A stretch of DNA of 30,104 bases from JAIPIY01 sp964489785 (GCA_964489785.1 CAZAZY010000005.1:1-30104), one strand, 5' to 3'; shown: positions 1 through 8,274, counted from the first letter of the stretch. Notes: generated by a model not told the origin, from the letters alone. Program-made: numbers and translations.

Positions 1-23
1 TAAATACACAACCATGTTCTATG

Positions 24-51
24 AAAAACCATCCGAGAGGGTGGTTTTTTT
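24..51 (+). terminator. Rho-independent terminator of an upstream gene
   Basis: A stem of AACCATCC against GGGTGGTT (one G-T pair) with a GAGA loop is followed by a run of seven T. It faces rightward, so it ends a gene lying left of the window and insulates trhO. Confidence 0.85.
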
Positions 52-96
52 GTATGAAAAATAAAATTCTCAATAGATTAATTTTTTGAAAATATA

Positions 97-105
97 TGCT
101 ATAAT
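97..105 (+). promoter_or_regulatory. Extended -10 promoter of the trhO operon
   Basis: TGC followed by a perfect TATAAT ends seven bases before the ATG at 113. Transcription would start at or next to the A of the ATG, so the mRNA should be leaderless. The TTGAAA at 86-91 is too close to the -10 to act as its -35. Confidence 0.7.
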
Positions 106-112
106 CACTTTT

Positions 113-1048
113 ATGAAGGTAAAGCCAGAAAATCGACAAATCAATAAACGCTATAGAATACTTCTTTTTTATAAATATGTTTCTCTTGAAAATACACAAC
201 AGGTTGCAGATTGGCAACGTGGTTTATGTACTCGACTAAAATTAACAGGGCGTATCATTATTGCAAAAGAGGGAATTAATGCAACTATCGAAGGCTCTCG
301 AAAGGCATGCGAAGAGTATTGGGCTCAGTTTACTTCTGATCCACGTTTTGCAGATACACATTTGAAAATGTCTTTTGGTACAGGAAATGCTTTTCCTCGG
401 TTGTCTATTAAGATTCGACCAGAATTAGTTTCTTTGAAACTAGGAGATGAAGATTTTGACCCAAATGAATTAACGGGTAAACGTGTTACACCAGATGGTC
501 TTCATGAGTGGTTTGAAAAACAAAATGATTTTGTAATTATTGATATGCGAAATGATTACGAACATGTTATTGGTCATTTTGATAAATCCATAATGCCATC
601 TATGAAAGCGTTTCGTGAATTACCTCATTTGGTAAAAGAATTTGAAAATCTTAAAGATAAAAAAATCGTCACAGTATGTACGGGTGGTGTTCGTTGCGAA
701 AAGGCATCTGGATATTTGGTTAAAAAAGGCTTCAAAGATGTGTATCAATTAGATGGAGGTATTGTTTCTTATATGGAAAAATATCCAAAAGGTCATTGGA
801 AGGGTTCGTTATACACGTTTGATGGTCGGGTGGCCATGGATTTTGATAATGGAAAACATGAAATTATGGGTCGCTGTAAGCATTGTGCAGAACCAACTGA
901 AATGTATGTTGACTGTGCAGATCCAACCTGCCATATCCATTATCTTTCTTGTGAATCTTGTTTGAAAAAAACGGATTATGTTCCGTGTTGTTCTCCTGAA
1001 TGTGAAAAGGTGATTTTACAAATGACATCTCAATCAATTTCTTCGTAA
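113..1048 (+). CDS. trhO: Rhodanese-type tRNA uridine(34) hydroxylase TrhO
   Basis: This is the YceA/UPF0176 family; TrhO makes 5-hydroxyuridine at the tRNA wobble position. An N-terminal ferredoxin-like region (about residues 10-105) contains AKEGINATIEG near 51-61. A rhodanese domain (about 125-220) carries the active-site loop CTGGVRCEKAS with Cys189 and Cys195. The C-terminal tail is rich in Cys (GRCKHC, CESC, CCSPEC), as in long members of the family, and could bind metal. I chose ATG 113 rather than the in-frame TTG at 86, because 86-112 is the promoter itself; the product is then 311 residues. It is the first gene of a tight operon running to nth, with gaps of 2-7 bases. In E. coli the reaction uses prephenate-dependent and oxygen-dependent routes; TrhO is the oxygen-dependent one. 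Confidence 0.93.
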   Translation: MKVKPENRQINKRYRILLFYKYVSLENTQQVADWQRGLCTRLKLTGRIIIAKEGINATIEGSRKACEEYWAQFTSDPRFADTHLKMSFGTGNAFPRLSIKIRPELVSLKLGDEDFDPNELTGKRVTPDGLHEWFEKQNDFVIIDMRNDYEHVIGHFDKSIMPSMKAFRELPHLVKEFENLKDKKIVTVCTGGVRCEKASGYLVKKGFKDVYQLDGGIVSYMEKYPKGHWKGSLYTFDGRVAMDFDNGKHEIMGRCKHCAEPTEMYVDCADPTCHIHYLSCESCLKKTDYVPCCSPECEKVILQMTSQSISS

Positions 1049-1055
1049 TAATTGT

Positions 1056-1271
1056 ATGACTATTATCTTTATTGGCAAAGCCATGGAAACTATCGGAACA
1101 CTGTTAATCGCGTACGCTGCATTAAAGGTTAATTACCGATTTCGAAAAGAACACAAGGTTGATGAAAAGGTATTTTTAGAAATGAAGCATGAACATTATT
1201 TGTGTATCATTGGTATGACATTTGTTGCTATTGGATTTTTTTTACAGTTGGATTATTTTTGGAACATATAA
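1056..1271 (+). CDS. Small two-helix membrane protein, unknown function
   Basis: A 71-residue protein with hydrophobic segments at about 8-24 and 49-66, separated by a charged stretch rich in Lys, Glu and His. I do not recognise a family. It begins seven bases after trhO and ends three bases before the next gene, so it is almost certainly co-transcribed. There is no Shine-Dalgarno sequence; the start follows the stop with only an AT-rich spacer. Its operon position supports it being a real gene. Confidence 0.7.
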   Translation: MTIIFIGKAMETIGTLLIAYAALKVNYRFRKEHKVDEKVFLEMKHEHYLCIIGMTFVAIGFFLQLDYFWNI

Positions 1272-1274
1272 TCT

Positions 1275-1643
1275 ATGATATTTTTTAAAATTTTAAATAT
1301 ACGTAATACTATAAAAGATACACAAGATATGGCGCAAAACCCAGCGGGTTTTATTGGTGATGAGATTAAAAAAACGTTGTTGGGATATGGTATTGTTTCA
1401 CTAATTCTATCATTAGGTTTTTTTGCTATATTGTTTTTATTTGGGTTTACGGATACTTTTGGTGACCCATCGGGATTTGCTCGATTTATTTTTTATGTAT
1501 TCTTGTTTATTTTTGTATGTATTGGGTTTTGGATTCTTTTTATTATTTCGTTGGTAAAAAAAATTAAAAAGGGTATGGTAGATAAAAAAAATGCATCAAC
1601 CATCCAAATTACCAAAGATGTTGTTATTGAAAAAGAAATCTAA
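1275..1643 (+). CDS. Small membrane protein, unknown function
   Basis: A 122-residue protein. A polar, amphipathic N-terminus (residues 1-35) is followed by two strong transmembrane segments at about 38-58 and 67-95, then a Lys-rich cytoplasmic-looking tail. I do not recognise a family. It lies three bases after one gene and two bases before the CNNM gene, in the middle of the operon. It could be a partner of the CNNM protein, but position is the only evidence. Confidence 0.7.
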   Translation: MIFFKILNIRNTIKDTQDMAQNPAGFIGDEIKKTLLGYGIVSLILSLGFFAILFLFGFTDTFGDPSGFARFIFYVFLFIFVCIGFWILFIISLVKKIKKGMVDKKNASTIQITKDVVIEKEI

Positions 1644-1645
1644 TT

Positions 1646-2629
1646 ATGGAAATTCTTTTCTTTGCATTGCTTCTTATGGGTTCTGCATTTTTCTCAGCAT
1701 CAGAGACTGCTTTTTTTAGCTTACATCAAAGCACTATTCATAGCATGGTTGAAAAAAAGATCAAGAATGCAAGATTGATTCAAAAATTAAAAAATGAACC
1801 TGAAAGATTGCTGACTACTATTTTGATTGGTAATAATATTGTGAATATTGTTACTGCGTCCTATGCGACACTGCTATCAGCAGAGTATTTTGGATCGGTT
1901 GGGATTGGTATTGCCACAGGATTAACGACGATTGCTATTTTGATATTTGGTGAAATTATTCCAAAATCTATTGCGTTTTCACATAATAAAATATTTGCAC
2001 AATATATGGCGCCTGTATTGTATGGTATTACGTTATTGTTGTATCCCATCAGTAGTGTTTTGGTATTTCTTAATAGATTCCTCCAAAAAATGACCAATGC
2101 AAATACGATGTCTTCAGTCACAGAAGATGAGGTGCGCATTATGTCAAAAATGAGTGCAGAATCTGGTGAAATTCACAAAGATGAGCATGAGCTTATTGAA
2201 AACGTGTTTCGTTTTGATGATATGGTTTTGGGTTCCATTATGACCCCGTTTGACCAGATTTGTTTTATTAATGGTGATGTTCCTGTTGATAATATTGCCT
2301 ATTATGTATCACATACAGAACATTCTAGATATCCCGTATATATAAATGAAGAATCAAATATCATTGGATATATTCATGTGAATACCATAATGAAAGTATT
2401 AAATTCTGACGAACGAGACACTCTTGTTTCACAATATGTAACTGACATAGAAAGAATTCCCGAAACTTTGTCTATTCGTAGGGTTTTCAAGCGTATGCGA
2501 CATACTCAAAACCATATGATGCTTGTTACTAAAAAGGGTGAACCAGAAAATGTATTAGGTCTGGTGACTATGGAAAATATCTTAGAAGAATTAGTCGGAG
2601 AAATACAAGACGAAACAGATACAGAATAA
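1646..2629 (+). CDS. CNNM/CorC-type membrane protein (DUF21 plus CBS pair)
   Basis: The family is linked to magnesium or cobalt transport, though direct transport by many members is uncertain. The N-terminal DUF21 domain (about 1-150) begins with a transmembrane helix leading into the signature FFSASETAFFSL (residues 15-26), followed by further hydrophobic segments and the family motif FGEIIPKSIA. A linker with GEIHKDEHELIENVF leads into a pair of CBS domains (about 190-322) that usually bind adenine nucleotides. The product stops at 327 residues, soon after the CBS pair. The C-terminal CorC_HlyC domain found in proteins of 420 residues or more is therefore absent. It is four bases upstream of rsmE in the same operon. 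Confidence 0.9.
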   Translation: MEILFFALLLMGSAFFSASETAFFSLHQSTIHSMVEKKIKNARLIQKLKNEPERLLTTILIGNNIVNIVTASYATLLSAEYFGSVGIGIATGLTTIAILIFGEIIPKSIAFSHNKIFAQYMAPVLYGITLLLYPISSVLVFLNRFLQKMTNANTMSSVTEDEVRIMSKMSAESGEIHKDEHELIENVFRFDDMVLGSIMTPFDQICFINGDVPVDNIAYYVSHTEHSRYPVYINEESNIIGYIHVNTIMKVLNSDERDTLVSQYVTDIERIPETLSIRRVFKRMRHTQNHMMLVTKKGEPENVLGLVTMENILEELVGEIQDETDTE

Positions 2630-2633
2630 TTAT

Positions 2634-3359
2634 ATGAGACTCCATAGATTTTTTTTACCATTTGATATTGCGGCACAACAAATTTGTATCGAAGATACTG
2701 CTGTGGTGCATCAAATGAAAAATGTATTTCGTTATAAACGCGGTGACCGGGTTATTTTGTGTGATGGAAAAGATAACGAAGCCGTAGGGGAAATTCAGGG
2801 TATTACACAAAATAATATTATTGTTGCCATTCATCATATACAAAAGACGGGTCGTGAAGCATTTAAAAAGGTTATATTAGTTTGTGCGGTTTTGAAAAAA
2901 GACAATTTTGAAATGGTGGTACAAAAAGCAACCGAAGCAGGGGTTTCAGAAATCTATCCATTGATTACCGATCATACGATAAAGATGAATCTGCGAACGG
3001 ATCGTCTGCATATCATCGCCCAAGAAGCTTCCGAACAATCGGGTAGGGGAATTGTTCCTGTCGTTCATGAGCCAATAGATTTCAAAGCATTTCAAAATCT
3101 TTCTGTGCATAAAAAATCTCAGGTGTATGTGTGTGATGAAACAGGAGAAGAAATGAAAATATCTTCGCAGATGAAAAAAGGTTCTTCAGAATCAATATAT
3201 GTTTGTATTGGCCCAGAAGGGGGTTGGTCTGACCAGGAATTACAAGCTATCCAAACATTGGGCTGGACTACAATTTCATTAGGTCCTCGTGTTTTGCGTG
3301 CGGAAACCGCTGCTGTGGTCATGTCTTTTATGGCAGTAAATCATGAAATCTCGATCTAA
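2634..3359 (+). CDS. rsmE: 16S rRNA (uracil1498-N3)-methyltransferase RsmE
   Basis: A SPOUT-class methyltransferase that uses SAM to methylate N3 of U1498 in the decoding region of 16S rRNA. The N-terminal PUA-like RNA-binding part begins MRLHRFFLP. The knotted catalytic domain holds GPEGGWSDQE (193-202) and LGPRVLRAETA (216-226), the SAM-binding family signatures. The length of 241 residues is normal. Its last 17 bases overlap the start of nth in another frame, which suggests translational coupling. Confidence 0.95.
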   Translation: MRLHRFFLPFDIAAQQICIEDTAVVHQMKNVFRYKRGDRVILCDGKDNEAVGEIQGITQNNIIVAIHHIQKTGREAFKKVILVCAVLKKDNFEMVVQKATEAGVSEIYPLITDHTIKMNLRTDRLHIIAQEASEQSGRGIVPVVHEPIDFKAFQNLSVHKKSQVYVCDETGEEMKISSQMKKGSSESIYVCIGPEGGWSDQELQAIQTLGWTTISLGPRVLRAETAAVVMSFMAVNHEISI

Positions 3360-4026
3360 TCATAATTATGAAGTTCGAAAAAAGCGCGCCCAGGATCTTT
3401 TACGTGCATTAAAAAAACTATTTCCCACACAAGAACATGCACTGACGGAATTGACTCATTGGAAAAATCCATGGGAATTGCTAGTTGCAGTTATCTTATC
3501 TGCACAATGTACTGACAAAAGGGTAAACATTGTCACCAAAGATTTATTTAAAAAATACAAAAAGATTACTGATTACGCGCAGGCAGGGCAACAAGACCTT
3601 GAAAAAGACATTGCATCTATAAATTTCTTTCGCGCAAAGACGAAAAATATCATTGCATCGGCGCAAAAAATAATTACAGAATATAATGGAGTGGTTCCAG
3701 AAATGATGCAAGAATTAATTACATTACCTGGCGTCGCACGTAAAACAGCAAATGTCGTATTAGGAAATGCATTTGGAAAAACCGAGGGGATGGCCGTTGA
3801 TACGCATGTAAAACGGTTTGCGATTCGATATAATTTAACCGATGAAAAAACTCCCGAAAAAATTGAACAAGATTTAATGCAATTATTCAATAAAAAAGAC
3901 TGGTTTATTGTTTCGAATTTGATGATTCAATATGGCCGCCAAATAGCGCCAGCAAGGAAATATGATACATCAAAAGACCCTTTAATTCATATATATCCAC
4001 CCGCTGGAGAGGTTTTTAGGGTGTGA
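3343..4026 (+). CDS. nth: Endonuclease III homologue without Fe-S cluster ligands
   Basis: A base-excision-repair glycosylase/AP lyase of the helix-hairpin-helix (HhH) family, which removes oxidised pyrimidines. The HhH motif LPGVARKTANVVL (128-140) contains catalytic Lys134, and the catalytic Asp is Asp153 in AVDTHV. The C-terminus should hold the four Cys of the [4Fe-4S] loop. Instead it reads IAPARKYDTSKDP, and the only Cys in the whole protein is Cys56, in the SAQCTD motif. The fold and both catalytic residues are kept while the cluster is lost. The gene overlaps rsmE by 17 bases and closes the operon. Its TGA stop lies inside the next promoter. A narrower role than E. coli Nth is possible. 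Confidence 0.92.
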   Translation: MKSRSNHNYEVRKKRAQDLLRALKKLFPTQEHALTELTHWKNPWELLVAVILSAQCTDKRVNIVTKDLFKKYKKITDYAQAGQQDLEKDIASINFFRAKTKNIIASAQKIITEYNGVVPEMMQELITLPGVARKTANVVLGNAFGKTEGMAVDTHVKRFAIRYNLTDEKTPEKIEQDLMQLFNKKDWFIVSNLMIQYGRQIAPARKYDTSKDPLIHIYPPAGEVFRV

Positions 4027-4032
4027 TATACT
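4024..4032 (+). promoter_or_regulatory. Extended -10 promoter overlapping the nth stop codon
   Basis: TGA followed by TATACT ends seven bases before the ATG at 4040, so the transcript should be leaderless. The TGA is also the stop codon of nth (4024-4026). Confidence 0.7.
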
Positions 4033-4039
4033 ATTTTAT

Positions 4040-4642
4040 ATGAATTTATATTTTGGAATTATTCTTGCTTTTATAAGTATTGCTCTTTTTGCTATAATTG
4101 TTCGAATATGGTCATCTTCTCGTGGAAAATTGATTATTACTATACCTCAAGGATCTATATATGGACCAGGTGAAATTATTAAAGGAAGTGTTATTGTTGA
4201 TCTCAAAAAAGTAATTCATGCAAGCAAGCTTGAAATTACATTGTGGGCAGAGACAAAAGTAATTCAAGATCCTGCACCTGATATGGCATTATTGACAGGA
4301 GTAAAAAAAATCCAAAACCCTACACAAATGAATACTGTTAATCAGACACCTCAGCCAAGAATTATTAGGATCTATGAGTTCACTCTATCTATTGCAGGAG
4401 AAGGGGGTTATCTGAAAGGAGAATATCCTTTTGAAATTTTGGTTCCAGTGGATGATTCGATCGTCGATGAAGTTTCTGATGGGTTAAAAATCGCAAAACA
4501 AGTATTGTCACTTTGGCAAAGACCAAACCCAATTCAATGGCATTTGATGGCTAGTCTGGATATTCCAGGTGCTTTGGATCTAAGTAATAGTATTCAAATC
4601 CAAGTTGGCGCTAATACTGGTGTTATTAAGAATTTACAATAA
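4040..4642 (+). CDS. Membrane-anchored arrestin-fold-like protein
   Basis: A 200-residue protein with one N-terminal transmembrane helix (about 3-23), then an all-beta domain. Three features resemble an arrestin-type beta-sandwich: a first strand followed by YGPGEIIKGSVIVDL, a second region WAETKV after KLEITL, and a late segment with WHLMASLDIPGALDLSNSIQI. They match the PGE.I.G.V pattern near the start and the W.L.A.LD.PG..DLS..I.V pattern near the end seen in arrestin and Spo0M-like sandwiches. The match is by eye only. It has its own leaderless promoter and is followed by a terminator, so it forms a single-gene unit. No function can be assigned; a scaffold role at the membrane is a guess. 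Confidence 0.6.
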   Translation: MNLYFGIILAFISIALFAIIVRIWSSSRGKLIITIPQGSIYGPGEIIKGSVIVDLKKVIHASKLEITLWAETKVIQDPAPDMALLTGVKKIQNPTQMNTVNQTPQPRIIRIYEFTLSIAGEGGYLKGEYPFEILVPVDDSIVDEVSDGLKIAKQVLSLWQRPNPIQWHLMASLDIPGALDLSNSIQIQVGANTGVIKNLQ

Positions 4643-4663
4643 ATTTTTAATAACTAAATTTAT

Positions 4664-4692
4664 GAATCCTTAATCAATATAAGGTTCTTTTT
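4664..4692 (+). terminator. Rho-independent terminator after the arrestin-like gene
   Basis: GAA-CCTTA pairs with TAAGG-TTC (eight pairs, one bulged T), followed by TTTTT. It lies 22 bases after the stop at 4642. Confidence 0.6.
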
Positions 4693-4740
4693 AATGAAAC
4701 GCTCCATGTTATTAATATTCGAGAGTTTTTTGTGAATTTA

Positions 4741-4749
4741 TGATAAGAT
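4741..4749 (+). promoter_or_regulatory. Extended -10 promoter of the beta-helix protein gene
   Basis: TGA followed by TAAGAT ends eight bases before the ATG at 4758, which again predicts a leaderless transcript. TAAGAT is a weaker hexamer than the TATACT used elsewhere in the window. Confidence 0.55.
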
Positions 4750-4757
4750 AGACGTAT

Positions 4758-7475
4758 ATGAATAAAAACAAATTTCTTTTCTCAGTACTTTTTGTACTCG
4801 CAATAATTATTATCCCAAGCTCTCGAGCTTCTGCTGCAACTATTACCGTAGATTCTAGTGGGGATGCTGTCTTGCCTTCAGATAGTTTATGTACGCTCCG
4901 TGAAGCTATTGGTAATGCTAATGGTGATACTGATGATACAGGAGGTGATTGTGTGTCTGGAGATGTGGGTACTGATACGATTATTTTCAATGCTGGAATG
5001 ACTATCATACCTAGTCTCGGTGCTTTTAATATTACCTCCTCTATAATTTTAGATGGTACATCAGCTGGTACTACAGGAACCTGTTCTTCTAAAGATTTAG
5101 ATGTAATTATTGATGGATCAGCTAATGTGGGTATAAATATTTTTCAACTTGTCGCAGGTTCATCTGGCTCTGTTATTAAAGGTTTTGTATTGCAAAATGC
5201 AACAGCTGAAGCAATTTTTATATCAGACAGTAGTGAGAGTTCTATATTGTGTAACATTGTAGGATTAGACACCACAGGAACTGTTCTGGAGGAAAATGAT
5301 ATTGGTATTTATATATTATCATCAGCGGGGGTTACTATTGGAGGGCTGAATGCTGGTGATGGAAATGTTATTACTGGTAATACAACGTATGGTATTTTTC
5401 TTGATAATTTTTCCGATGATACTGAAATTTACGGTAATATTATTGGCTTAAATGCTACCGGGACTGCATCAGTGTCTTCTGCTCAATCTGGAATCCTTGT
5501 TGTTAATTCTGACGGCCTTGTCTTAGGTAATGGAACTGCGTCAGGAAGAAATATTATTTCAGGAATGGATACCACTGAATTTTCAGTAGGTGTGCTTATT
5601 GTAAATGGTTCAGATAATGCAGTCATTAAGGGTAATTATTTCGGAACAGATATCACAGGCTTGGTTACACTGCCGAATATGACTTCTAATATTCAGGTCT
5701 GTGCCACTATTGAGTGTTGGAGTGATGTAAATCCTATTGATGGAGTTACTATCGGAGGAGGAGTCTCTGGGGAAGGAAATATTTTTGGGCCAACTGCGGA
5801 TGAAATAGGAGGTAGTGGGATTATTATACAAAGCGCAGATATTACCAATGTAACCATTCAGGGAAATAGTTTTGGAGTAGGTTCCGATGGTACAACAATT
5901 TTTAGCGATAATAGTACAGCTGGAAAGGCTATTGCTCTTGATGGAGTAACGAATGCAATAATTGGAGGAACTACAGCCGGTGAAGGAAATATTATCGCAG
6001 GGACGGGTGCCTGGGGGTTAAGGATTGATGATTCGGATAGTGTTGATATATATGGTAACTTTCTTGGTTTCTTAGCGGATGGTGTTACACCTGCAATATC
6101 TGGCGGTTTCTCTGAGAGCGCAATGGTTGTTAGTGCATCTATAAATGTTACTATTGGAGGTCCAGCAACAGGAGCGGGTAACATATTTGGAAATAGTGGT
6201 GATAATGCAGTGCAAGTAACTGTTTTCTTTCAAACTGAAAATCTAGTTGTACAAGGTAATTATTTTGGAGTAGGTTCTGATGGTATTACTCAAAATATAG
6301 CTGATGGAGCGATCAATATTTTTTCAGGATTTAACACTAATCTGTTAATCGGAGGTACGGCTGCTGGAGAAGGTAATACTATTGCGTATGGAGGATATAA
6401 TATTTTCAGTGGCTCTGACGTCTCTACTTCAGTTATTGGTAATACTATCTTTGGTGCAGCTGCTACTGGAATTGCTGTTGTTACGACTACTCTTTTTGAT
6501 GATCCAGCACCGCCTGCTACCGTAACTATTCTCCAGAATAATATTTACAATAACGCAAATATGGGTATTGATCTTGGAAAAGATGAAGATTCAAATATTA
6601 TTCCAGAAATTGATACTGGTCCAAATGCTAATGACGCGAGTGACGTAGATGCTGGTCCAAATGGCTATCTTAACTACCCGGTCCTTGTTGGAGCGGAGCA
6701 GGTAGGTGGAGACGTGAGTATTATGTATTCTCTCGATGTACCTATTTCAGTAAACCCATATCGTATCGAATTCTTTACTAATCCAAGCGGTCTTGCATTG
6801 TCAGGGTATGGCGAAGGGGAAGTATATGAGGATTATGCCGTACAGACTATTGAATCTTTAGGTTCGCAATCATTTACCTCAACTCTAACAGGAGTAACTT
6901 TAACTGATAATATCACAGCAACCGTAACTCCTTGCGGTGATATTGATTGTCTAACATTTCTTGGAACATCAGAGTTTTCAAGTAATGTATTTACGGGTTA
7001 TCCAGAAGTAGAAGAAACCCCAATCCGTCGCTCTTCAGGCTCATCAACCTTTGCATCACGAGCCCTTGCGCAAAAAGTCTTTGCTGATTATTATGCTGAA
7101 AAAGGAAAAGCATTAGAAACATCATCACAAGGAGAAGATATTCTTGGATCAGGGCTATGTCCAGCGAATCTTATTGTTACTGATAATATGAAACAAGCAG
7201 ATCATGATGAACGTTTCGGTTCATATAATCAAAAGATTGTAACTCAAGTCGCACTTCTGCAATCTCATATTAATCGTATTTTTGCGGCACGATATGATCA
7301 AGCCGCAGGACCAGTAGATGGTATTTTTGGGCCTTTGACACGACAAGGTGTTATACGACTGCAGACTGTATTAAATGATATTTTAAAACCAAACCCACTT
7401 CTTATTACCGATGGTATTGTAGGACCATTTACTAAAGATGCGATTAATAATAGTTGTGGGGATACTCTACAATAA
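4758..7475 (+). CDS. Secreted CSLREA beta-helix protein with peptidoglycan-binding domain
   Basis: A 905-residue exported surface protein. A signal peptide (about 1-27) ends with SRASA. The CSLREA motif follows, here CTLREAIGNAN (45-55). Residues of about 80-640 form a long right-handed parallel beta-helix. Phrases of the form IGG..AGEGN.I and I.GN..G....GT recur at least six times, for example near genome positions 5335, 5745, 5955, 6145 and 6345. A beta-sandwich-like region (about 650-755) leads to the C-terminal 100 residues, which match a peptidoglycan-binding domain with two half-sites (VDGIFGPLTRQGV and TDGIVGPFTKDAI). The likely arrangement is a cell-wall-anchored fibre on the cell surface. 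No catalytic residues are recognisable, so adhesion or a surface layer is more likely than polysaccharide cleavage. It has its own promoter. Confidence 0.85.
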   Translation: MNKNKFLFSVLFVLAIIIIPSSRASAATITVDSSGDAVLPSDSLCTLREAIGNANGDTDDTGGDCVSGDVGTDTIIFNAGMTIIPSLGAFNITSSIILDGTSAGTTGTCSSKDLDVIIDGSANVGINIFQLVAGSSGSVIKGFVLQNATAEAIFISDSSESSILCNIVGLDTTGTVLEENDIGIYILSSAGVTIGGLNAGDGNVITGNTTYGIFLDNFSDDTEIYGNIIGLNATGTASVSSAQSGILVVNSDGLVLGNGTASGRNIISGMDTTEFSVGVLIVNGSDNAVIKGNYFGTDITGLVTLPNMTSNIQVCATIECWSDVNPIDGVTIGGGVSGEGNIFGPTADEIGGSGIIIQSADITNVTIQGNSFGVGSDGTTIFSDNSTAGKAIALDGVTNAIIGGTTAGEGNIIAGTGAWGLRIDDSDSVDIYGNFLGFLADGVTPAISGGFSESAMVVSASINVTIGGPATGAGNIFGNSGDNAVQVTVFFQTENLVVQGNYFGVGSDGITQNIADGAINIFSGFNTNLLIGGTAAGEGNTIAYGGYNIFSGSDVSTSVIGNTIFGAAATGIAVVTTTLFDDPAPPATVTILQNNIYNNANMGIDLGKDEDSNIIPEIDTGPNANDASDVDAGPNGYLNYPVLVGAEQVGGDVSIMYSLDVPISVNPYRIEFFTNPSGLALSGYGEGEVYEDYAVQTIESLGSQSFTSTLTGVTLTDNITATVTPCGDIDCLTFLGTSEFSSNVFTGYPEVEETPIRRSSGSSTFASRALAQKVFADYYAEKGKALETSSQGEDILGSGLCPANLIVTDNMKQADHDERFGSYNQKIVTQVALLQSHINRIFAARYDQAAGPVDGIFGPLTRQGVIRLQTVLNDILKPNPLLITDGIVGPFTKDAINNSCGDTLQ

Positions 7476-7547
7476 AAGGATAAATTATTTATCAAAAAAA
7501 GTGTAAGGGTTTCTCAAAGGAAGGTAATGGAAATTTTTATCTTGATG

Positions 7548-7556
7548 CTATATACT
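7548..7556 (+). promoter_or_regulatory. -10 promoter of rsmI
   Basis: TATACT at 7551-7556 ends eight bases before the ATG at 7565. An overlapping reading, TGC plus TATATA, is also possible. Either way little or no 5' leader is expected. Confidence 0.55.
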
Positions 7557-7564
7557 GCAAACAT

Positions 7565-8254
7565 ATGCAAGAAAACACGGGTACACTATACATAATCGCA
7601 ACACCCATAGGAAATTTGGAAGACATATCAGCACGGGCAGTGCGTATGTTGGGTTTGGTTGATGTGGTGTTGTGTGAAGACACGCGAACGACAGGAAATT
7701 TGTTGAAACATTACAATATTGACGTAAAAACAATTAGCTACCACGCTCATTCACATGATAATCGCGAAGATTATATTTTGGACATGTTACGTGAAGGTAA
7801 ATCATTGGCATTGGTTTCTGATGCAGGAACACCGACGATTTCTGATCCTGGAGTAAAATTGGTTGAACGTATTAAACGCGAATTACCTGACGTCATGGTC
7901 AGTCCTATTCCTGGACCCAGCGCACTGATGAGCGCTTTATCAGTATCAGGAATATCGTCAGCACAATTTGTATTCTTGGGATTTTTGCCACACAAAAAAG
8001 GGAGAGAGACCTTATTTCAAGAGATTCTGGAAAGTAATCGCACAATGGTGTTTTACGAATCAACACATCGCATTATGAAAACCTTGGAACGATTACACGA
8101 AATGATTCCGGATCGTCATATGGCCGTTGCACGTGAATTAACAAAAATCTATGAACAGGTAAAAACTGGATCAGTGGCGGACGTCTATCAATATTTCATA
8201 GACAACGAAGACAAGGTACGTGGAGAATTTGTTGTGATAATCGCAGGAAAATAG
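7565..8254 (+). CDS. rsmI: 16S rRNA (cytidine1402-2'-O)-methyltransferase RsmI
   Basis: A tetrapyrrole-methylase-fold enzyme that 2'-O-methylates C1402 of 16S rRNA in the P-site region with SAM. Family signatures in order are TPIGNLED (13-20), CEDTRTTGNLL (37-47), SDAGTPTISDPG (85-96) and PIPGPSALMSALS (115-127). GFLPHKKGR and FYESTHR lie further on. At 229 residues it ends after the GEFVVIIAGK strand. It therefore lacks the extra C-terminal region of the roughly 285-residue E. coli protein, as is common in short homologues. It stands alone between two promoters. Confidence 0.95.
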   Translation: MQENTGTLYIIATPIGNLEDISARAVRMLGLVDVVLCEDTRTTGNLLKHYNIDVKTISYHAHSHDNREDYILDMLREGKSLALVSDAGTPTISDPGVKLVERIKRELPDVMVSPIPGPSALMSALSVSGISSAQFVFLGFLPHKKGRETLFQEILESNRTMVFYESTHRIMKTLERLHEMIPDRHMAVARELTKIYEQVKTGSVADVYQYFIDNEDKVRGEFVVIIAGK

Positions 8255-8274
8255 ATTCTATGTTTTTTAAAATG

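Noticed and set aside
86..91. TTGAAA as the -35 of the trhO promoter
   Set aside because: It is only eight bases from the TATAAT, whereas about 17 are needed.
86..112. TTG start at 86 for trhO
   Set aside because: The bases contain the TGCTATAAT promoter, and the added residues are not part of the family.
7480..7502. Hairpin GATAAA-TTA-TTTATC after the beta-helix gene as a terminator
   Set aside because: It is made only of A-T pairs and is followed by A, not T, on the plus strand; no convincing terminator was found in 7476-7564.
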